The notes beneath the pieces were generated by a model that was not told the origin of the DNA, searched no databases, and worked only from the letters and a program-made list of their open reading frames with translations. Position numbers and translations under genes: made by a program. From Neurospora tetrasperma FGSC 2508 (Eukaryota; Ascomycota; Sordariomycetes; Sordariales; Sordariaceae), in the NCBI RefSeq assembly GCF_000213175.1, contig NW_009799179.1:6431519-6495518 (forward strand): a stretch of DNA of 64,000 nucleotides, given 5' to 3'. Positions 57,320 through 64,000 of this stretch are shown in pieces; the first letter of the stretch is position 1; each line of letters opens with the position of its first letter.

Positions 57320-58218
57320 ATGACGGGCAAGCGGTTTACCGAGGACCAGAGAGTCCTTCTTGAAAGGATGCTCACTCTCAGGGACAAACTGTCCAACCAC
57401 GATATCACCTTCATTCTGGGCTTTGATGAGCGCACCATCCGTCGAAGGAGGTATGAGTTCGAAGCCAATGGCAGGATCGCACCACCACCGGATGTCAGTA
57501 AAAATGCAGAGAAATTAAAGGCTGAGAACCTCGAGGTACGTACTGCGTAGTGTTGTATTTCGCGTTGCCGACTACCTTTATCGTAGGGGAGGCATGTCTT
57601 AGGAACCCGTCAAGCTAACATTCGCACCTCGTCGTCGAACAGAAACTTGTTGAGTGGCTCAAGTATAACGACGATGCCTTGATCGAAGACATGCAAAAGT
57701 TTCTCAAAGAGGCCTGTGATTGCAACGTCAGCAGGGCCACCATCAGCAGACAACTGAAGAAAGTTACCAAAGAGGACAGGCAACTGGGTCGCGTCAAGCG
57801 TTTAAAGGCTCGGGAAAAGAGGGCAGCTGAGGGCCGTGACTTTGACTTTACTGCTCCTTCGCGAAGTGCGACTGCCAGCGTGGATAGAGATAGTGTCGTC
57901 GGTGAACCGCAATCACAACAGCAAGATCAGCAACAACAACAACAACAACAACAACAGCAAGAACTAGGGCATCATCAACAACAGAAACAGCTACGGAAAC
58001 TACCGCCAGGGCAGAAGGAGCTACCGCAAGTACTACAGCAACAGGGACGACAACACCAACAGGCACAGGCACCACCAGAAGCTCGGTTCGAACCATTCCA
58101 ACCTTCAGGTTTGGACTTTCCAACACCCGAGCAAGCCCTTCTCTCCCTATCTCGGACCCAGCCACAAGGCCCACCACTACCACTTGCAGAAAGTAGTAGG
58201 GCAGCAGCACAAAAGTAA
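57320..58218 (+). CDS. Transposase-derived double-HTH protein with Q-rich tail
   Basis: Exons 57320..57535 and 57643..58218 encode 263 aa; the 107-nt intron has donor GTACGT, branch GCTAACA and acceptor CAG. Residues 5-50 form a first helix-turn-helix (RFTEDQRVLLERMLTLRDKL, then ITFILGFDERTIRRRRYEFE), a proline linker (IAPPPDVS) follows, and residues 73-115 a second (KLVEWLKYNDDALIEDMQKF, then CNVSRATISRQLKKVT). This two-part paired-like layout, ending in a basic KAREKRAAEGRD, is that of the DNA-binding half of Tc1/mariner-type transposases. No DDE/D catalytic domain follows; from residue 140 the protein is low-complexity, with a CAA/CAG-coded glutamine run at 162-178 and more Q-rich sequence to the end. 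It has a normal host-type intron and no flanking terminal repeats that I can see. A domesticated DNA-binding protein is the best inference; a truncated transposon gene is the alternative. Confidence 0.75.
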
Positions 58219-58368
58219 ACAGGAATAGGTGGATGTCTAGGAAGATTTCACCGCTTCTTTGTATCTTGCTTGTTTACGGACTGAAGTAGGGATGGGTTGC
58301 GCGGCAAAACTGAGGACGTTGACACAGGAGTAGTTCCATGGATGGATACATGATGAATGCACGTTGTC

Positions 58369-58405
<37 letters not shown>

Positions 58406-60325
58406 CCAATGTAGAAGCTGCTATATGGATGGCGTAGGTGTGGGAGGGTTGTGGTTTTCACTTATCCACATTCGAGGTTAGGCTTTGGGCTCATTTTTGA
58501 TTTGTTTTGGTTTGGTTTTGTCTTTTTTCTTTGGGGGTTTTGGTCGGTATACTAGCCGACCTCTAGCATAAGAGCTACCTTGAGAGCTACGCGGTAGCAA
58601 TGTTCTGCCAGCACTTTTGGGCATACACTTTGTTCAACCAGCAACATTCGACTCATGGGCACTTCTGGGCAGTGTGTTCTACGGTTAAAAGGGTTATTGT
58701 AGGGTTTGGGTAAAGCCAAAACCTTGAACAGTAATCCGTATACGTAGAAACAGCAGACCGTCTGGGAACTCTCCAAGGCTGATGTAGTGTTGTACTGTCA
58801 TTCTCTGCGGTATGAAAACACATATGCAGAGAGATGTGATAAGGGAGACTCTTCACTTGGGATGGCAAAACATTAGATATGGCCAACACGCCGCGTGACA
58901 AGAGATATTGAGGACCCTGCCCTCTCTTTCCCGTTAGCATTGCGAGAAAGTAATTTGTGCACAGCGCCAATGTATGAAACAAGAGCTGTCACCTCGTGAA
59001 CCACGGATTTGAGCCGTGATACATCGTCTGTCTATAGGCTTTTCTCTGTTTCCCAAGTTTGTGTCCGCCGTCCTCGCTCTCTCCCGTTGTGCTGGCATCG
59101 AATAACGAGGGCCTGGCAAAAAATTTCACCTTGTCCTAAAAGCAATGTTTGAAAAGCGAATAGATAAAGCTCTGTGTACCGGAGGCTTAAACCCTCTGCA
59201 AATTTTTGACCCAACCTGGGTTCTGTTTTTTTTCCTCCCTTTTTCTTTTAAATTATTCACTCTACTATTCCGCTTGCTCGTCTTACGGTTCCATTTATAC
59301 ATGCTCATTTACGAGATTTAGCAAAAGAATGCTCAAGGGAAAGGATGGCTACCATGACCAGCGTTTGAATGGCACTACCACCAAAGCCTGCCTGTTCTCT
59401 TTGTGAATTAGAGGTCGTGTATTCTGTGTTAATGTGGAAACTAAAAGGCAGAGAGTCAGTCCATACTGGTTGTTCTATTCCGACGATCGCGCTACGATTT
59501 CTTCAACGGCTTGGGTTTCGTTCTTCCATGAGTAGCATTGCGTGTCACGTACAGCCATACTGTAGGCTTGCCATGGGTCGGGTGTCAACTGCTTGGTTGT
59601 GATGCTTGGGTATTCGTTTATGTCGGACTTAAGAGGTGTATAGCGATTGCCACTCGCTAGTTTCCTATGTTCTTGAGGGAAAGCCTTTTAATGACACCTG
59701 TCATCTTATCATTCTCTTCTGGGTCTACCGGTGAGGGATGTTCCAAGGACTATCCGATGTAGCAGTACTTTGCCATGTACAAGACTTAGTAGTTCCGTGC
59801 CTATTACATTGGGTTTGCTGAACCCTGGGCCCCCTCGGTGTGTGTCTTATCATGAACAGAATGGACTTGATGCCACTGATGTGAGTCTGCCTTGTTCTTC
59901 CTGCCAGCCCGGAAGAAAAGGTTTCTACACCTGCGCTAATATCATAATGAATCTGCCTTATAAGAGCAGGAAGAAGTTCGGATGAATGTGCCTTCATGTC
60001 GTCTCGCCAGGCCAAGAACAGCAAGGAGAATGCATGAAGCTTTGCACTGTAAGCATACTGTCTTACCGCTCGGTACAACAACCAAGTGTGCTTGTTATGA
60101 CTGTACAGCATAACAGGTATATGTAGCAAAGGGGCCAGGGAAATCGATGAAAAATAGTCATGGGTACATGATTAGAGTGAAACTAAACATTATAGTAGCC
60201 ACATGGCTACGGTCTTAAGAAGAGGGGGAATGTGGAAGATCAGTGAATATGATAGACAGTATACCGGGAAGTGACGTGCAGGCAATAGGTGAAGGAGTAA
60301 TAAGGAAATGGTAAAGAATGATAAC
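58219..60325. other. Intergenic region with a 35-base T tract
   Basis: The T tract at 58371-58405 lies 150 bases past the HTH gene stop. The remaining sequence up to 60325 has only short overlapping frames without motifs. It should include 3' UTRs of both neighbours. No tRNA or other RNA gene is recognised. Confidence 0.6.
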
Positions 60326-63300
60326 CTAGAAATTTGACGCAGACGAGCCACTGTCTTCCTTTGTTCCGTTTCTGCGGGAATGACGCATGCGAAAAGCAAC
60401 TTGACTCACCTCTTCACCAGCTGGAGATTCCGGCTCTGAAACCTCCGCTTTAGGCGCTCCTGGAGTGACGCCCTGCCACACACCGACCGTTTCGACTGAC
60501 AAGGAGTCGCTAACATTGCGCACGTGGCCATGGGGAAGCGATCCGGGAATGACACTTGGTCTCTTAGACCGACGTTTCTCTAGGTACTCGTAGGCCGCCG
60601 GCTCCGTTGTATTGTATGAGCCGGGAGGCCATGTGTTGTAATTGTCTGTCGGTCCATTCCGAGGTTTCAGCTTGGAATTAGGCTCTGACCAGCTGCTCAT
60701 GGAGGCAAAGAAGGCATCGGCGCGCTTGCCCTCAGCTGTTTCGTAGAACATGTCGGAGAGCCCTTTGGGCTGGTTGTTGTCCACCTCTCCCCGCCCAGTC
60801 GGCCAATGAAATTGCCTAGGAGTAGCATGTTGAGGAGGGTAATTCGGGTAGTTCTCTTTGTTGCGGCAGGATGTGAAGTTATTGTCCGAGGGGTGCACAG
60901 TCTGATTGCTTGCATGTGATTGCATTGATGGTTGACGCTGATACCCTGAATGATGACGCGCATCACCATCTTTCCAAGAGAACTGGGAAAGGTGATCGTG
61001 GAGCGGGCTTCCAGGGCATATCTCATCCGAAACCAAGGTTTGCTGCGTTATATGAACGTCCCCAATGGGAACTGTGAGCAAAATCTCTGGCAAGCTGATT
61101 TCATGGGTGCCACGATGGTGCTTGGCTTGATGGTTACAAACGTCCTCTTGGCCAAGGATCTCATGATAGTTCACATGGAGATTCTCGTGGAGCTGGTCCT
61201 TGCTACCTTGATCATAGCTATAGGTGGCAGTAGACCTCTTGCGTTGAGGAGGAGGACTATCGTCGACTGGGATCTGCCATGACTGTGAATAATAGACGTC
61301 TAAACGACTAGAAGGATCGTGCTTGCCAGGTGCAGAAAAAGTGACAGGCCTCAGAGTTTGACCCTGAGATGAGCTTTCAGGTACGGGCCGTGATACCAAA
61401 CTTTCGGTCATGGCATGAGACTTCGGGGGATGATGCTGATGACCTGGATCAGAGCTAAGGACAGGTGCCGAAGCTTTCAGGTATTGCATTTCCTGAGCTT
61501 GGATGTTGGAAGGTGTGGGTTCGACCACAGCTGGGCTATCTCGAGGGCCATCGTCAGCTGGTCTGATGTCTTTATGCCGATGCTGCTGTATTGTAAGTAA
61601 GATCCGCGTCGCTAGGGCATGACCAAGCTTACCAGGGAGTTTCCGGCATGGTCCTTCTTATCACCACTTTCTCGCTTCTTGCTATTGTTGCTAGCGTCAT
61701 CGTCCACTTTAGCTGGGGCATAAAGGGCAAGTTCACTCTTGTGAGATAGCTTAGCCCACTTGCAGCATGGATGGCACAGCTGGTGACGAGGAGGGACCTC
61801 CGTTCCTGAGGGGTAATGCTCATGGAATTTATGGGACCTGATAGTGCTACACTGCGCGCACCAGTGAAATTTCTTGATGTCCGTGAGCGTCCTCTTGTTA
61901 CTATTGTTGGGCTTTAGGTCGAGTTCCATATCCCGGTCAAGGCGTCGATGACAGGTGCGGCAAAGACTACGCTGAGGTTCCTCTCCGCGGCAATAATTAT
62001 GCCTGAAATCGACATACCGCACGTCTCTGGGACGACTGCAGGCGAAGCAATGTCGAGTGTCGTGCTTGCAATCATAGACCTCGGGAAGAAGGCCATTCAA
62101 GGGACATGTGTTGGAACCGGTCTCGTTGTTGCCGTTGATGGCAACATCTGGGGTAATTGCATGCCCGCCATATGCAGTCTCCCTGCTCGTTGATACAGAA
62201 TTCTTGGCTTGGGAGTCGGTTTGTTTGTTACCCTGGTTGTTGGCCTGGTCGTCGATGTGCTGACCAAACTGCTCGTCAACGTGTTCATCGACCTGCCCGT
62301 TACCCTGCTCACCCGGTCCCTGATTGACTTGCACACCGTGCTGCTTGTCGCCATGCTCATCAACCTTCTCGTTTGACTGCGCGTGCGAACACTCCTCGTT
62401 TATCGAATTCCTGTACATGGATGCAACCTTGGTAGACTCTGGACGAGGGGTCATGATGGGGTCCACGCAATTTGAAGTGCTTTTCCGAGAGTTCAGTGTT
62501 GGCTTCATAGAAGCAGCGGCTGGAGTAGTGATGAAGGATTCGCAGCCATGTTGTCGAGTTTTTGAGGTCCTAGAAGTTGCACCAGGTGGACTCCTTAAAT
62601 CTGTACGGGAAGCTGCTATAGAGGCTGTATGTGATGGAATATTGGACACTGTGATAGAAGGAGTCCTAGAAGCTGCACAAGACGGTGCCCTAGAAATTGC
62701 ATGGGAAGGCGTTTTCAACGCCGTGGGTAAGACTGCAGTAGAATCGCAATCTGAAGAGACAGTGGCAGCCGTGGATGAAGCATTTGTGCGAAATGCGGAA
62801 GGTAATGCCATGGAAACCGATACCCCAGACGCTGTCGCCGTCCTAGATCTGGGCACAGATGCCGAAGGAAGTGCACGAGTTTTCATGGAGATTGATGAAG
62901 CAGGCAGTGAAAGAGCCGTAAGCAATTCAGGTGCTGCGGGCTGAGATGACAGTGGAGGTGCATCGAAATCCGGGTTTGGAGTTGGAGACGGGGAGTGAGG
63001 TGACTTCGGATTATTCAAGCCCTTGTCTTGCTTTTGAGCCAGCATCTTCTGGTAGTGAGCCTCGAACTTGTCGTACTCAGGTGTTGATAGCTTATCAACC
63101 AATCCACGGAGATGAGCATTCGACTTAACGAAGCGAACTTGACGGCCTGGCGCCCGTTTGGTGAACTGGCGTTGGTAAGAACGACCATTGTATACTTTTT
63201 TTGTCTGGCATTGATAGCCATCCGAAACATTAGCATAATCTCTCCGGGGCTCATTCTTCGTGATGGCCGATTTCGGTGCAAAAACTGACGCAGACTCGCG

Positions 63301-63980
63301 ATTGAACCGATCGTCGTCTTTTGGTTCACCATAAGACTTCTTCTGGCGTATGATCGATCTTTCCGAGCCGGAAGATTCAAGATTGGTATCTTCACGCATG
63401 GTCTTGCGTCTGTTACTCCCACCAATGCGTGGTGACTTTGATTTGGCGGCAGCCCTGGAAGAGGAAGTCATAGATCTGGTGCCTCGCTGAGTAGGAAGTT
63501 GGACAGTGGTCGGAGTACGAGGAATGGACTGGGTTCTGGTGGAAGGTTCAGAGAAGCCATTGCAACTGGCTTGGAAGAGGGCGTAGCGGCTATCGGACTC
63601 GAGATCCGCTCTGCTTGTGTGACCATGCCGATTTGAAGAGGGATAATCCCAAGATTGGTCGTCCTCGTAATCCTAGTACTCAGACTCGTCATCTTGGAAA
63701 GTATCTTCGGGGTCCCGGGGCTCCAGGCTCTCTGGCCAAGCACCTGGATGATCTGGCTTTGATCGCGTTCCCGCTCGCTGATGACCACGTTTGATCCCTG
63801 AGGTCTCTGAGGTGCTTTGCGAGTGACGACCGGTTGGAGACTGCTCCGCAAGGCTGCGCAACTAGCCACAAGATTGTCAGGCCCCAATCGATCTTGCACT
63901 GTGAAATTTCGGAGTAATCTGGCCACGCCCTTAACACTAAGCAGCGTGTCCACAACGGATGCACGCTTCTTACGAGGCAT
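60326..63980 (-). CDS. Large uncharacterised protein with paired CxxC modules, interrupted by one TAG
   Basis: The secure part is minus strand 63471..61633 joined to 61585..60326 (1,032 aa from the ATG at 63471). The joining intron is only 47 nt (donor GTAAGC, acceptor CAG followed by a second CAG). Upstream, an ATG at 63980 starts MPRKKRASVVDTLLS; an intron 63935..63862 (donor GTTAAG, branch CTGAC, acceptor CTAG) would join it in phase to 63861, and the frame then stays coding-like to 63471 apart from one TAG at 63675-63673, inside an acidic stretch (QDDESEY, stop, DYEDDQSWDY). Two modules each with CxxC pairs about 22-25 residues apart lie near residues 474-503 and 540-580 of the 63471 product (HCFACSRPRD ... 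LCRTCHRR; WCAQCST ... LCHPCCKW), probably zinc-binding. Ser/Thr/Ala repeats lie near 225-310 and Q/N/D-rich repeats near 375-425. A GTGAGT at 60409 could start another intron near the 3' end. Function unknown. Confidence 0.6.
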
Positions 63981-64000
63981 GATGGTGCCGCGAAGAAAGA

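Noticed and set aside
58080-58095. GGTTCGAACC as a tRNA B box
   Set aside because: It lies inside the coding sequence of the HTH protein, and no cloverleaf can be drawn around it.
60190-60409. Extra hydrophobic 3' exon of the large CxxC protein
   Set aside because: A GTGAGT donor exists at 60409, but the downstream frame is Leu-rich and has no conserved look; the stop at 60326 is the simpler end.
63862-63980. Continuing the 63980 frame without splicing (170 codons to 63468)
   Set aside because: Beyond the first 15 codons the sequence is better explained by the other frame, which joins through a good 74-nt intron and continues into the long downstream frame.

Overview
The window looks like nuclear DNA of a filamentous ascomycete, most likely a Sordariomycete of the Neurospora/Sordaria/Chaetomium type. 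Introns are short (47-350 nt) with GT(A/G)AG-like donors, CTRAY branch points and C/TAG acceptors. Coding third positions are GC-rich and the proteins carry long disordered or low-complexity segments. The recognisable products are typical of Pezizomycotina: NPR3, SFT2, a fungal La-motif protein, a DUF3824 protein, Clf1, Prp31, a FlbC-type zinc-finger factor and a eukaryotic acetate kinase. I found no tRNA, 5S rRNA, CRISPR array, prokaryotic operon or virus-like element.

Layout. 0.3-3.3 kb (+): NPR3, a TORC1-inhibitory (GATOR1/SEACIT) subunit, in two exons. 4.6-6.2 kb (-): a 547-aa bHLH factor convergent with NPR3, with a 5' UTR intron. 11.65-12.96 kb (+): SFT2, a Golgi membrane protein in four exons, rebuilt to exactly 215 aa. 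13.5-13.7 kb: an orphan coding-like exon. 15.1-15.7 kb (-): an unknown 197-aa protein. 18.66-19.57 kb: an assembly gap bordered by a long perfect inverted repeat. 22.9-25.9 kb (+): a La-motif RNA-binding protein. 27.1-27.6 kb: a MITE-like element. 28.2-29.0 kb (+): a small Ino4-like bHLH gene, visible only after assembling three exons. 31.2-33.2 kb (+): a DUF3824 protein. 34.8-36.9 kb (-) and 37.6-39.5 kb (+): Clf1 and Prp31, two spliceosome factors sharing a 657-bp divergent promoter. 39.5-52.2 kb: about 12.7 kb with no convincing intact gene but with a decayed gene, a MITE-like inverted-repeat unit and two strong hairpins. 52.2-53.1 kb (+): a FlbC-like C2H2 factor. 54.4-55.9 kb (-): acetate kinase. 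57.3-58.2 kb (+): a transposase-derived double-HTH protein with a Q-rich tail. 60.3-64.0 kb (-): a large unknown protein with two paired-CxxC modules and one in-frame TAG.

The genes are independent units, not a cluster. The themes that link them are nutrient signalling (NPR3), transcription control (two bHLH factors, FlbC-like, the HTH protein), RNA handling (La protein, Clf1, Prp31), membrane traffic (SFT2) and carbon metabolism (acetate kinase). The least expected items are the HTH protein, which keeps the DNA-binding half of a Tc1/mariner-like transposase and replaces the catalytic half with a glutamine-rich tail; the TAG inside the large 3' gene; and the very long gene-free, transposon-scarred tract in front of the FlbC-like gene.
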